Assembly (NCBI GenBank): GCA_020847045.1
Contig: JADLCT010000014.1
Coordinates: 1-64,000 of the forward strand
DNA from: Bryobacterales bacterium
GTDB taxonomy: Bacteria; Acidobacteriota; Terriglobia; Bryobacterales; Bryobacteraceae
Length of the DNA: 64,000 nucleotides
Direction: 5' to 3'
Shown in pieces: positions 20,061 through 27,876 of the stretch. The notes below the pieces were generated by a model, which had not been told where the DNA came from, made no database searches, and saw nothing but the letters and a program-made list of their open reading frames with translations. Each line of letters opens with the position of its first letter. The first letter of the stretch is position 1. A program made the position numbers and the translations under genes.

Positions 20061-20504
20061 ATGTTCTTCCGCAGAGAGAAACCCCACGTGCCCACCTTTT
20101 CCGAGCGCCTCGACCAGGCCAAGGGAGCGGGCTTTTCGGTATCGTCTGGGGCGCAGGGGGCCACGCGCGTCAGCCGCGACGGCATCGCCGCCGACGTGCG
20201 CGAAGGCTCCGGCGGCCAGCCGGAGGTGGTGCGGTCTGGCGCCGTGACCGGCGACGAAATCCTCGCCCTGGTGGAGCTTGGCTATCAGTCCGGCTGGCAG
20301 AACGCGGCGGGCCAGCGCTACCCCGCGACCGCCGTGCAACTGAAAGCGTTTCATAAATTCACCGAGGATTTGCGCGCGGCCTTCGGGTTGACCAGCCTTT
20401 ACAACGAGGGGCTGGGCACGGTGAACCGCCTGCACCTGTACGACCGCCTGACCGATCGCGACGTGAAGCGCGAGAAGAAACCCTGGGAAGTGGCGTTCCG
20501 CTAA
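20061..20504 (+). CDS. Conserved-looking hypothetical cytosolic protein
   Basis: I do not recognise this 147-residue protein. It starts MFFRREKPHVPTFSERLDQA, has no signal peptide or membrane segment, and shows an alternating charged pattern with two apparent modules: residues about 15-60 with GFSVSSGAQGATRVSRDG, then a helical C-terminal half (DEILALVELGYQSGWQ, LHLYDRLTDRDVKREK). The start is the ATG 12 bases after a TATAAT box; upstream codons in this frame belong to the divergent glpK region. It is divergently expressed with glycerol kinase from what looks like a shared promoter, which may mean joint regulation. A function cannot be assigned. Confidence 0.75.
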   Translation: MFFRREKPHVPTFSERLDQAKGAGFSVSSGAQGATRVSRDGIAADVREGSGGQPEVVRSGAVTGDEILALVELGYQSGWQNAAGQRYPATAVQLKAFHKFTEDLRAAFGLTSLYNEGLGTVNRLHLYDRLTDRDVKREKKPWEVAFR

Positions 20505-20571
20505 GGGACCGCTTATCCGCCGGCGCGCCGGGCGTCGCCACCCACGTTAGAAAAAGATAGTGTATGGGGGC

Positions 20572-20579
20572 AAGGAGGT
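20572..20579 (+). promoter_or_regulatory. Ribosome binding site that selects a TTG start
   Basis: The strong Shine-Dalgarno sequence AAGGAGGT sits inside the first codons of a longer open frame beginning with ATG at 20564, and six bases before an in-frame TTG at 20585. The upstream ATG has no ribosome site. TTG is therefore the likelier start of the enolase-superfamily gene. Confidence 0.65.
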
Positions 20580-20584
20580 GGACC

Positions 20585-21973
20585 TTGCTCTCCACAACTC
20601 ATCCGCGCACACTCAAGCGCAGACTCTTCCTGGCCCGTACAGCCGCTTTCGCCGGTCTCTTTCAATGGACGAAAGGTGTTTCGTCCGCGCAGGGAAACGC
20701 CAGCGTGAACCGGAACTCGTCTCCGAGCCAGTTGAAAATCACGGACATGCGTTCGGTGCTGATCGCTTCGAACTACGACTACCCTGTGATCCGCATCGAC
20801 ACCAACCAGGGTGTGTATGGATTGGGCGAGGTGCGCGACGCCGGCCGCGAAGGCACGGCGCTGGTGCTGAAGCCGCACATCGTGGGAAAAAATCCGCTCG
20901 CCATCGAGCCGATTCTAGACAGCGTTCGCAACTTCGCCGGCCAGCAGCGGCTGGGCGGCGGGTACAGCGCGCTGGACATGGCGCTGCACGACATTGCCGG
21001 GAAGGTGTACGGTGTGCCGGCGTGGCGTCTGGTGGGCTCGAAGTACCGCGACCGCATCCGTATCTACTGTGATACCGACCAGAGCGAGGACCCGGCGGTG
21101 TTCGCGGAACGGTTGAAGAAGCGCAAGGAGATGGGGTTCACCTATTTCAAGATGGACCTGGGCACGCGCCTGGTGGCCAAACGGCCCGGCGCCGTGAACA
21201 CGCGCGGCACGGCGACGGAAAAAGGGCTGGGATACCTGTGCGAGTATGTGCAGGCCGTGCGCGACGCCATCGGGTGGGAAGCGCCTCTCGCCACGGACCA
21301 TTTCGGACCGCTCGACGTGAACGACAGCATCCGCTACGCGCGGGCTTTCGAGCGCTTCGATCTGGCCTGGGCCGAAGACATGATCCAGGTGGGCCATCTG
21401 GGGCCGGGTGGCGATGCGCCGCGGAACTGGCAGGCCTACCGCGAGTTGAAGAACGCCACCGTCACGCCCATCGCCACGGGCGAAAGCCTGTTCGGGCTGG
21501 AGGAAGGCTTCCGGGATCTGATCAGCAACCGAGCCGTGGACATCATCCATCCCGATCCGCTCACCTCGGGCGCCATCCGCGAAACCAAGCGCATCGCCGA
21601 CTATGCCGAGATGCATGGCGTGCAGACGGCCATTCACTTCGCCGGCTCGCCGGTGGGCTGCATGGCCAGCGTGCACATGGCGGCGACGTTGAAAAACATG
21701 CTGGCCATGGAAAATCACGCCGTGGACATTCCCTGGTGGGACAGCCTGGTCAGCGGCGCGCCGAAGCCCATTGTGAACCGTGGCTTCATTGCCGTGCCGG
21801 ACTCGCCTGGCCTGGGCATCGAATTGGATGAGGCCCGCGTGAAAGAGCACATCCGCAAAGGCGGGTACTTCGAACCGACGCCGCAGTACGACGACTTCAT
21901 CCTCGACCGGTTCCGCCGCGGCGGACCGTACCCGCACGTGGACGAGCACGGCAAACCCGTGGTGAGCCTGTAG
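20585..21973 (+). CDS. Exported enolase-superfamily (mandelate racemase/muconate lactonizing) enzyme
   Basis: Predicted sugar-acid dehydratase or racemase/cycloisomerase of 462 residues when started at the TTG with the strong ribosome site; an ATG seven codons earlier is the alternative. A basic, hydrophobic leader (TLKRRLFLARTAAFAGLFQW) suggests Tat export. The N-terminal capping domain is followed by the barrel with Lys in GFTYFKMDLG, metal-ligand candidates in ATDHFGPLD, AWAEDMI and PIATGESLFG, and a late His in QTAIHFAGSP. These fit the D-mannonate or galactonate dehydratase side of the superfamily, but the substrate is not certain. Downstream neighbours include a sulfatase, an isomerase and a YjhG-type dehydratase, so sugar-acid catabolism is the likely setting. 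Confidence 0.85.
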   Translation: MLSTTHPRTLKRRLFLARTAAFAGLFQWTKGVSSAQGNASVNRNSSPSQLKITDMRSVLIASNYDYPVIRIDTNQGVYGLGEVRDAGREGTALVLKPHIVGKNPLAIEPILDSVRNFAGQQRLGGGYSALDMALHDIAGKVYGVPAWRLVGSKYRDRIRIYCDTDQSEDPAVFAERLKKRKEMGFTYFKMDLGTRLVAKRPGAVNTRGTATEKGLGYLCEYVQAVRDAIGWEAPLATDHFGPLDVNDSIRYARAFERFDLAWAEDMIQVGHLGPGGDAPRNWQAYRELKNATVTPIATGESLFGLEEGFRDLISNRAVDIIHPDPLTSGAIRETKRIADYAEMHGVQTAIHFAGSPVGCMASVHMAATLKNMLAMENHAVDIPWWDSLVSGAPKPIVNRGFIAVPDSPGLGIELDEARVKEHIRKGGYFEPTPQYDDFILDRFRRGGPYPHVDEHGKPVVSL

Positions 21974-21996
21974 CGGGCAATCTCGGGGGCTTGAGG

Positions 21997-22028
21997 TGAT
22001 ACGATCCCTTCGGATGGAAGAAGGAGGG
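21997..22028 (+). promoter_or_regulatory. Extended -10 promoter and ribosome site of the sulfatase gene
   Basis: TGATACGAT at 21997-22005 has the form of an extended -10 element (TG-N-TANNNT). It lies in the 65-base gap after the enolase-superfamily gene. AAGGAGGG at 22021-22028 is a strong Shine-Dalgarno sequence ten bases before the sulfatase ATG. The sulfatase can therefore be expressed independently of the gene before it. Confidence 0.5.
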
Positions 22029-22038
22029 ATGCAAGCCC

Positions 22039-23565
22039 ATGAAACGTAGAAATCTGCTGGGCGGCCTGGCCGCGGGAGCCGTCTCGTCGCTTGCCCAAAC
22101 GGCGGCGCCGGCGCGGTCCGGCGGCAAGCCGCGCAACGTCATCTTCATCCTTGCCGACGACCACCGCTACGACGCGATGGGATTCTTGAAGGGCCAGGAG
22201 TGGCTGGAGACGCCGCACATGGACCGCATGGCGCGCGAGGGCTGCCACTTCCCGAACGCCTTCGTGACGACGGCCCTGTGCAGCCCGAGCCGGGCCTCGG
22301 TGCTGACCGGCAAGTATGCCCACCGGCACCGCATCATCGACAACAACACGCCGGTTCCTCCTGGCACTGTGATGTTTCCGCAGCATTTGCAGAAGGCTGG
22401 TTATGCGACGGCCTTTATCGGCAAATGGCACATGGGCGGCGAGAGTGACGCTCCGCAGCCGGGCTTCGACCGTTGGGTGAGCTTCCGGGGCCAGGGCACC
22501 TACCTGCCCTCGCCGAACGGCCTGAACGTGGATGGGAAGAAGGTGCCGCAAAAGGGATACATCACCGGCGAGCTTACCGATTACGCGCTGGACTGGATCA
22601 ACGGGCGGAAGAAGGACCAGCCCTATTTCCTCTACCTGTCGCACAAGGCCGTGCACGCGAACTTCGACGTGGAACCCCGCTACCAGGGGAAGTACGCGAA
22701 CAAGGAGTTCAAGTATCCGGCGACGATGGCGGCCGATGGCGATATGGCGCGTGGACGCCCCATGTGGGTGCGCAACCAGCGCAACTCCTGGCATGGCGTC
22801 GAGTATCCGTATCACTCGTCGCTCGACATTGCGCACTTCTACAAACAGTACGCCGAGGCGCTGTGCTCGGTGGACGACAGCATCGGCCGCGTGCTCGACG
22901 CGCTGAAGACGCGCGGCGAACTGGATTCGACGCTGGTGATCTACATGGGCGACAACGGCTTCGCCTTTGGCGAGCACGGGCTGATCGACAAGCGCACCGC
23001 CTACGAAGAGTCGATGCGCGTTCCTCTGCTGGCGCGCTGTCCGGAACTGTTCGAAGGCGGCCGCACGGCGCGCCCGGTGGTGGCCAACATCGACATCATG
23101 CCGACGGTGATGGACGCGATGGGTTTGCAGGCGCCCGCCGGCGGCGACGGGCGGAGCTGGCTGCCGGTGGCTCGCGGAGAGACTCCTTCGAACTGGCGCA
23201 AGGAGTTGCTCTACGAATACTACTGGGAGCGGAACTTCCCGCAGACCCCCACCATGCACGCTCTTCGCGGCGACCGCTTCAAGTTCATCCGCTACCACGG
23301 CATCTGGGACTCCGACGAGCTGTATGATCTGCAGGCCGACCCGCTCGAATCGAACAACCTCATCTATAGCGCGACGCACCAGCCGGTGATCCAACAGATG
23401 CGCAACCGGCTGTTCGAGATCCTGGAGGAAACCGGCGGCATGCAGATGCCGATCTGGCCGGACCGCGGTTCCTCCCAGAACCTGCGCAACCCGAAAGGCT
23501 CGCACGCCGCTGATTTTCCCGAGGAGTTGCGCCGCCTGCCCAAACGGCCCGCGACGCACCAGTAG
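22039..23565 (+). CDS. Exported sulfatase (type I, formylglycine-dependent)
   Basis: Hydrolyses sulfate esters, probably of polysaccharides, in the periplasm. The 508-residue protein has a Tat-type leader (MKRRNLLGGLAAG), the metal-binding DDHRYDAMG near residue 40, and the sulfatase signature LCSPSRASVLTGKYAHRHR with Cys81, the residue converted to formylglycine. Further motifs follow: GKWHMGG, and the C-terminal metal site YMGDNGFAFGEHGLIDK. The type I CxPxR maturation site normally needs the formylglycine-generating enzyme or an anaerobic SME; neither gene is in this window. It has its own promoter-like element, and its 3' end faces an isomerase gene six bases away. Confidence 0.93.
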   Translation: MKRRNLLGGLAAGAVSSLAQTAAPARSGGKPRNVIFILADDHRYDAMGFLKGQEWLETPHMDRMAREGCHFPNAFVTTALCSPSRASVLTGKYAHRHRIIDNNTPVPPGTVMFPQHLQKAGYATAFIGKWHMGGESDAPQPGFDRWVSFRGQGTYLPSPNGLNVDGKKVPQKGYITGELTDYALDWINGRKKDQPYFLYLSHKAVHANFDVEPRYQGKYANKEFKYPATMAADGDMARGRPMWVRNQRNSWHGVEYPYHSSLDIAHFYKQYAEALCSVDDSIGRVLDALKTRGELDSTLVIYMGDNGFAFGEHGLIDKRTAYEESMRVPLLARCPELFEGGRTARPVVANIDIMPTVMDAMGLQAPAGGDGRSWLPVARGETPSNWRKELLYEYYWERNFPQTPTMHALRGDRFKFIRYHGIWDSDELYDLQADPLESNNLIYSATHQPVIQQMRNRLFEILEETGGMQMPIWPDRGSSQNLRNPKGSHAADFPEELRRLPKRPATHQ

Positions 23566-23571
23566 CGGCGC

Positions 23572-24540
23572 TCAGGCGAGGGCGGCGCGGCAATACGCCA
23601 CGCACTTTTTCACCTCGGCAAGCACGTTGGAACCGGCCGGCGTTTCGTATTCGTACTCGATGCTGCCGGGAAACTTGTAGCCCTTGCGGCGCATGGTTTG
23701 CAAAATCTCCTTCAGGGGCGTGCCGCCCTGTCCCCACGGCATGTTGGCCCCGCCGCGCCCGGCCTCGGGCGCCTTGCGGTCCTTCAAATGCAAACTGGCG
23801 ATGCGCGAGTGGTACTTCTCGATGATGGGCACGGGCGATTCCCCTGTGACGCCGTAGTAGTGGCCCACGTCGAGATTCAGCGCCGTGTACGGGGAGGCGG
23901 CCAGCACCTTGTCGAACATCGACGAGCCGCCCTGTCCGTGGGTGTGAAACGCGATGGCGATCTTCCGTTTGGCGGCGAAGCCGGCCACGCGCTCCAGCAG
24001 CCGGCCGTCGGCGGGCAGCTCCATGGTGAGGTGGTTGGCGCCCAGTGTTTCGGCGGCGTTCCAGATGTACTCATACTCGGCGTCGGGCATCTCCAGCGTG
24101 GGAGGCAGCTTGAAGGCGTAGATGCGCACACCCGCGTCGTTGTACATCTTGCGGAACGCTTTGAACCGGTCCATGGAGACCGAGGCGCGCCACTGTGAAA
24201 GCGCTTCGGCGGCCTTGCGGCGCTCGGCGATCATTTCGGGAGTGGGCGCCGTTTTCTGGCCACCCTTGGCCATGCCGGCTCCCCCGGGACGCGGCGCGGC
24301 GGGCGGCGCTCCGGCAAAAATCTCCGCGACGCCGCTCATCAGCTCGATGCCGCTGACGCCGCATTCCACGCAGTACTTCAGCGTTTCCTCCGCGCTGTTG
24401 GCGCCGGGCAACGAGCGGAAGCTGTAGGTGATGACGCCGATGTTGACGCCGTGGATGGTGGAGTTGGGCTTGGCCGCGTGCGCCGCCAGGGGCATTGCGG
24501 CCGCCGCGGCGCGGGTGAAGTCTCTGCGAGTAAGCGTCAT
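23572..24540 (-). CDS. Exported sugar phosphate isomerase/epimerase-like TIM barrel
   Basis: A 322-residue xylose-isomerase-like barrel with a Tat-type leader, MTLTRRDFTRAAAAAMPLAA. Barrel metal-site motifs can be followed: Glu in HLTMELPADG, His in IAFHTHGQGG, Asp/His in ALNLDVGHYYG, His in IASLHLKDRK and Glu in GSIEYEYETP. A low-complexity Pro/Gly/Ala insertion lies near residues 80-100. A much longer open frame upstream was rejected because an AGGAGG ribosome site lies five bases before the chosen ATG and because the Tat signal starts there. The reaction is not known. Divergent from the YjhG/YagF dehydratase gene, with a 71-base gap, and likely part of the same sugar catabolic locus. Confidence 0.83.
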   Translation of the reverse strand: MTLTRRDFTRAAAAAMPLAAHAAKPNSTIHGVNIGVITYSFRSLPGANSAEETLKYCVECGVSGIELMSGVAEIFAGAPPAAPRPGGAGMAKGGQKTAPTPEMIAERRKAAEALSQWRASVSMDRFKAFRKMYNDAGVRIYAFKLPPTLEMPDAEYEYIWNAAETLGANHLTMELPADGRLLERVAGFAAKRKIAIAFHTHGQGGSSMFDKVLAASPYTALNLDVGHYYGVTGESPVPIIEKYHSRIASLHLKDRKAPEAGRGGANMPWGQGGTPLKEILQTMRRKGYKFPGSIEYEYETPAGSNVLAEVKKCVAYCRAALA

Positions 24541-24611
24541 GAAGGCCTCCTGGGCTGGGACCATGATAGTGGAGTCCCGCGCCGGGCCGCCGCTCCCGTA
24601 GACTAACCGTG

Positions 24612-26573
24612 ATGAGCCACACGATTCTCGATTCCGGCGATCCGTCCCTGTTCGACGTCCGCACACGGCAGGCGGGCCCCTCCGGCGCGCTGCCGGTGAC
24701 GCCGGAGATGCTGATTCACGGCCCCTCGGGCGATCTCTTCGGCTGGACCCAGGATGTGGGCATGGGGTGGAACCCTTCGTTGCTGGGCGGGCCGGAGGTG
24801 CTGATTCTCTCCACGCACGGCGGCGTGCGCGCGCCCGACGGCAGGCCCGTGGCGCTGGGGTATCACACGGGACACTGGGAGGTTGGGCTGCTCGTGGAGG
24901 AGGCGGCGCGCGAGGTGGCCGCGGCGCGTGGCGTGCCCTTCGCGGGCGCCTGCACAGACCCGTGCGATGGACGCACGCAGGGTACGCCCGGCATGTACGA
25001 TTCGCTGCCTTACCGCAACGACGCGGCCCAGGTGTTCCGGCGTCTGATCCGATCTCTGCCCACGCGTACCGCCGTGCTGGGCGCGGCCACCTGCGACAAG
25101 GGGCTGCCGTCGATGATGATGGCGCTGGCGGGCACCCCCGGTTTGCCATCCGTGCTGATGCCGGGCGGCGTTACGCTGGGGCCCGAGGAGGGCGAGGACG
25201 CGGGCAAGGTGCAGTCGCTGGGGGCTCGCTTTGCCCACGGCGAGATCACGCTCGACTATGCCGCCGAGATGGGCTGCCGGTCGTGCGCCTCACCGGGCGG
25301 CGGATGCCAGTTTCTCGGCACGGCGGCCACCTCCCAGGTGGTGGCCGAGGCACTGGGCATGACACTGCCTCACGCGGCGCTGGCCCCCTCCGGGCTGCCC
25401 ATCTGGCTCGACATGGCGCGGCGTTCGGCGCGCGCCGTGCTTGCGATGGCCCGTAGCGGCGCGACGATGGGCGGCGTGCTGTCGGAAAAGTCGGTGCACA
25501 ACGCCATGGTTGTGCATGCCGCCTTCGGCGGCTCCACGAATCTGATTCTGCACCTGCCGGCCACGGCGCACGCGGCGGGTTTGCGGCGGCCCCAGGTGGC
25601 CGACTGGACGCGCGTGAACCGGCTGGCGCCGCGCCTGGTGGACGTTCTGCCGAATGGCCCGCGGGGCTACATCACGGCGCAGGTATTCCTGGCGGGCGGC
25701 GTGCCTGAGGTAATGTTGCACCTGCGCCGGATGGGTCTTCTCGAATTGGACGCGCTGACGGTGGCCGGTCTGACCTGGGGCGAGGCGCTGGACTGGTGGG
25801 AGCAGAGCGAACGCCGCGTGGCGCTGCGCAAACAGTTGCGCGAGCGCGATGGCATCGACCCGGACGTGGTGATCATGAATCCGGACGCGGCCCGGCGCGC
25901 CGGACTCACCTCCACCGTGTGCTTCCCGGTGGGCGATCTCGCGCCCGAGGGCAGCGTGGTGAAAGCCACGGCGATTGATCCGGCCGTCGTCGATGCCGAT
26001 GGCGTCTACCGCAAGCGCGGACCGGCGCGCGTGTTCACCACGGAGAAGTCGGCCATCGCGGCGATCAAAAGCACGGGTCCTGAAGCCGTGAAGGCGGGCG
26101 ACGTCGTGGTGTTGATGTGCCGCGGCCCTTTGGGCTCGGGCATGGAGGAGACCTATCAGATCACGGCGGCGCTGAAACACCTGCCGTTTGGCAAACAGGT
26201 GGCCCTGATCACCGACGCGCGTTTCAGCGGCGTCTCGACCGGAGCGTGCATTGGTCACGTTTCCCCCGAGGCGCTGGCCGGAGGGCCCATCGGCAAGCTG
26301 CGCGACGGCGACCCCATCGAGATCACCATCGACCGCAACACTCTGGAAGCCTCGATCCGCTTTGGCGGCGACGCGGCCGGGTTCGCCTCCCGGCCGCCGC
26401 GCGACGACCTGCGGGCCGATGAGTTGCTGCCCGCCGATACGCGCCTGTGGGCGGCGCTGCAGGATGCCAGCGGCGGACCGTGGGGCGGGTGCGTGTTCGA
26501 CGTGGACCGCATTGTGGAGTTGCTGCGCGAAGGGAGAGAAGCACTGCGCCGGAAGCAGGACGCCGCGCCATGA
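24612..26573 (+). CDS. YjhG/YagF family D-xylonate (sugar acid) dehydratase
   Basis: An IlvD/Edd-superfamily iron-sulfur dehydratase that turns a sugar acid (xylonate in the E. coli relatives) into a 2-keto-3-deoxy acid. The 653-residue length equals that of YjhG/YagF. Likely cluster-binding cysteines lie in [23 protein letters not shown] and [15 protein letters not shown], and the C-terminal half has the [15 protein letters not shown] and [20 protein letters not shown] motifs of the family. An in-frame GTG lies directly before the chosen ATG and could also start it. Substrate within the family remains uncertain. The stop overlaps the next gene as ATGA. Confidence 0.88.
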   Translation: MSHTILDSGDPSLFDVRTRQAGPSGALPVTPEMLIHGPSGDLFGWTQDVGMGWNPSLLGGPEVLILSTHGGVRAPDGRPVALGYHTGHWEVGLLVEEAAREVAAARGVPFAGACTDPCDGRTQGTPGMYDSLPYRNDAAQVFRRLIRSLPTRTAVLGAATCDKGLPSMMMALAGTPGLPSVLMPGGVTLGPEEGEDAGKVQSLGARFAHGEITLDYAAEMGCRSCASPGGGCQFLGTAATSQVVAEALGMTLPHAALAPSGLPIWLDMARRSARAVLAMARSGATMGGVLSEKSVHNAMVVHAAFGGSTNLILHLPATAHAAGLRRPQVADWTRVNRLAPRLVDVLPNGPRGYITAQVFLAGGVPEVMLHLRRMGLLELDALTVAGLTWGEALDWWEQSERRVALRKQLRERDGIDPDVVIMNPDAARRAGLTSTVCFPVGDLAPEGSVVKATAIDPAVVDADGVYRKRGPARVFTTEKSAIAAIKSTGPEAVKAGDVVVLMCRGPLGSGMEETYQITAALKHLPFGKQVALITDARFSGVSTGACIGHVSPEALAGGPIGKLRDGDPIEITIDRNTLEASIRFGGDAAGFASRPPRDDLRADELLPADTRLWAALQDASGGPWGGCVFDVDRIVELLREGREALRRKQDAAP

Positions 26574-27802
26574 CGCGCACGCTGTGCTGGCTGTGGATCG
26601 CCGCCGCGTGGCCGCTGGCGGCCGGCGAGTATGAGCGGCGCGTGGAAGCCGTCACCCGTACGCCCGGGTTTGCCGCGCTGTGGGATTTCGTGAAGCGTGA
26701 CGGAGGGCGGTTCGAAGCCCACAAAGCCAAGAGCGAAACCGCCGACCTGCGTCTGGACGCCGCAAACTTCGTGCTCGATTACTGGGGCGAGGGGCGTGAA
26801 GCCACCTATGACGATTTCCCGCTTGTGGGCGAAGGTCCGTTCGGGCAGGCCGTGCGGTTCCGCAAAGAGACCGGCGCCGATTTCCGGCCCGTGCTGCTGG
26901 TTCCGCGGGAAAGGCTGCACGGATCGGCCATCGACGTGAAGGGGCCGGGGCGCAGCGTCTCGATGGTGGTGTGGCTGCGCCTCGAGGACGGCAACCACGC
27001 CATTGCCGGCATCTGGCATGAGGGCACCGACCTGAAGGACGCGGCGGGCGCGGCCAAGCGTGTGGAACAGGGCCGCCGCCAGTACGCTTTGTTCGCGGGC
27101 CTGGCGGCCAACAACGGCGCGGTGGCGGCTCACGTCAGCGAGAACGGCGGCAGGTCGTTCGGGGACAAATACGCGCGCAACATTTCCGTTACCCGCCGCC
27201 GGATGACAGGCGGCTGGGATGTTGCCGCATTCTCCTTCGACAACCAGCGGAACACAGTCACCTCCTACCTGAACGGAGAGGCGGAGGACTACTGGATCGA
27301 CTCGCCGGAGCGGCATCCGTTCTTCCAATGGCCGGCGCGCGGCTGGTTACAGGCGCAACTGGCGGCCACTCCGGGACGGCAACCAGGCGAGGATCCGGAC
27401 TTTCCGCGCGATCAACTCTACGCGCCGCCCGAAGGCAAGCCTCTGGAGCGCACGCTCATCTCGGAGAGCGCATCCGGGCGCGTGGAACTGCACCGTTTCG
27501 CCTTCACGAAGGTGCGCGTAACGCTGCGGCGCGACCGGCGCGGACGCTGGCGCGGCGTGGAGAAGCGGGAACTGGTGAGCCTTCGGGTGAACCCGTTCTG
27601 GTTTGGTCACGACCTGTACTCGCCGCCCGGCCCGGACGCCGGCGGTCCGTTTACGATCGGCCGCGTGATTCACAGCGGGCGCAACGCGGGCATCACCGGC
27701 GAGATTGGCGGCGTGGCGGTATTTGGCCGCGCGCTGGATGCCTCGCGGATGCGGCGGCTGGCGTCGGTGGCCGCCGGCGGACCCATTCGCGCGGACCGGT
27801 AA
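26570..27802 (+). CDS. Exported LamG/concanavalin-like domain protein
   Basis: A 410-residue protein with signal peptide [19 protein letters not shown] and a jelly-roll (laminin G/concanavalin-like) fold suggested by [40 protein letters not shown] and the end [20 protein letters not shown], which is a common ending of LamG domains. It probably binds or senses carbohydrate outside the cytoplasm. I see no catalytic motif. The start overlaps the stop of the sugar-acid dehydratase gene (ATGA), implying translational coupling and a link to sugar-acid use. A longer frame starting upstream inside the dehydratase gene was set aside because it lacks the signal peptide. Confidence 0.75.
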   Translation: MTRTLCWLWIAAAWPLAAGEYERRVEAVTRTPGFAALWDFVKRDGGRFEAHKAKSETADLRLDAANFVLDYWGEGREATYDDFPLVGEGPFGQAVRFRKETGADFRPVLLVPRERLHGSAIDVKGPGRSVSMVVWLRLEDGNHAIAGIWHEGTDLKDAAGAAKRVEQGRRQYALFAGLAANNGAVAAHVSENGGRSFGDKYARNISVTRRRMTGGWDVAAFSFDNQRNTVTSYLNGEAEDYWIDSPERHPFFQWPARGWLQAQLAATPGRQPGEDPDFPRDQLYAPPEGKPLERTLISESASGRVELHRFAFTKVRVTLRRDRRGRWRGVEKRELVSLRVNPFWFGHDLYSPPGPDAGGPFTIGRVIHSGRNAGITGEIGGVAVFGRALDASRMRRLASVAAGGPIRADR

Positions 27803-27845
27803 ACAAGCGCCACCATCCGTTACCATAGAATCATCCACACCGATT

Positions 27846-27865
27846 ACCCGGCACACACGCCGGGT
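27846..27865 (+). other. Hairpin just upstream of ileS
   Basis: ACCCGGC and GCCGGGT form a perfect 7-bp stem around a six-base ACACAC loop, 11 bases before the ileS ATG, in a 74-base gap. There is no T-tract, so it does not look like an intrinsic terminator. It would occlude or regulate the ribosome site region in an ileS mRNA. It is too short to be a T-box leader. A TAGAAT box at 27826-27831 may be the -10 element, with no clear -35. Confidence 0.4.
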
Positions 27866-27876
27866 CTGCGAACCAC

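Noticed and set aside
21715-23559. 614-codon minus-strand frame opposite the sulfatase
   Set aside because: The sulfatase with its CxPxR motif is certain; the antisense product has no family features.
24541-25149. N-terminal extension of the isomerase-like frame (203 codons)
   Set aside because: Lies antisense in the YjhG/YagF gene, and a Tat leader with an AGGAGG site begins at 24540.
27803-27876. T-box riboswitch before ileS
   Set aside because: The gap is only 74 bases and lacks the T-box sequence and antiterminator.
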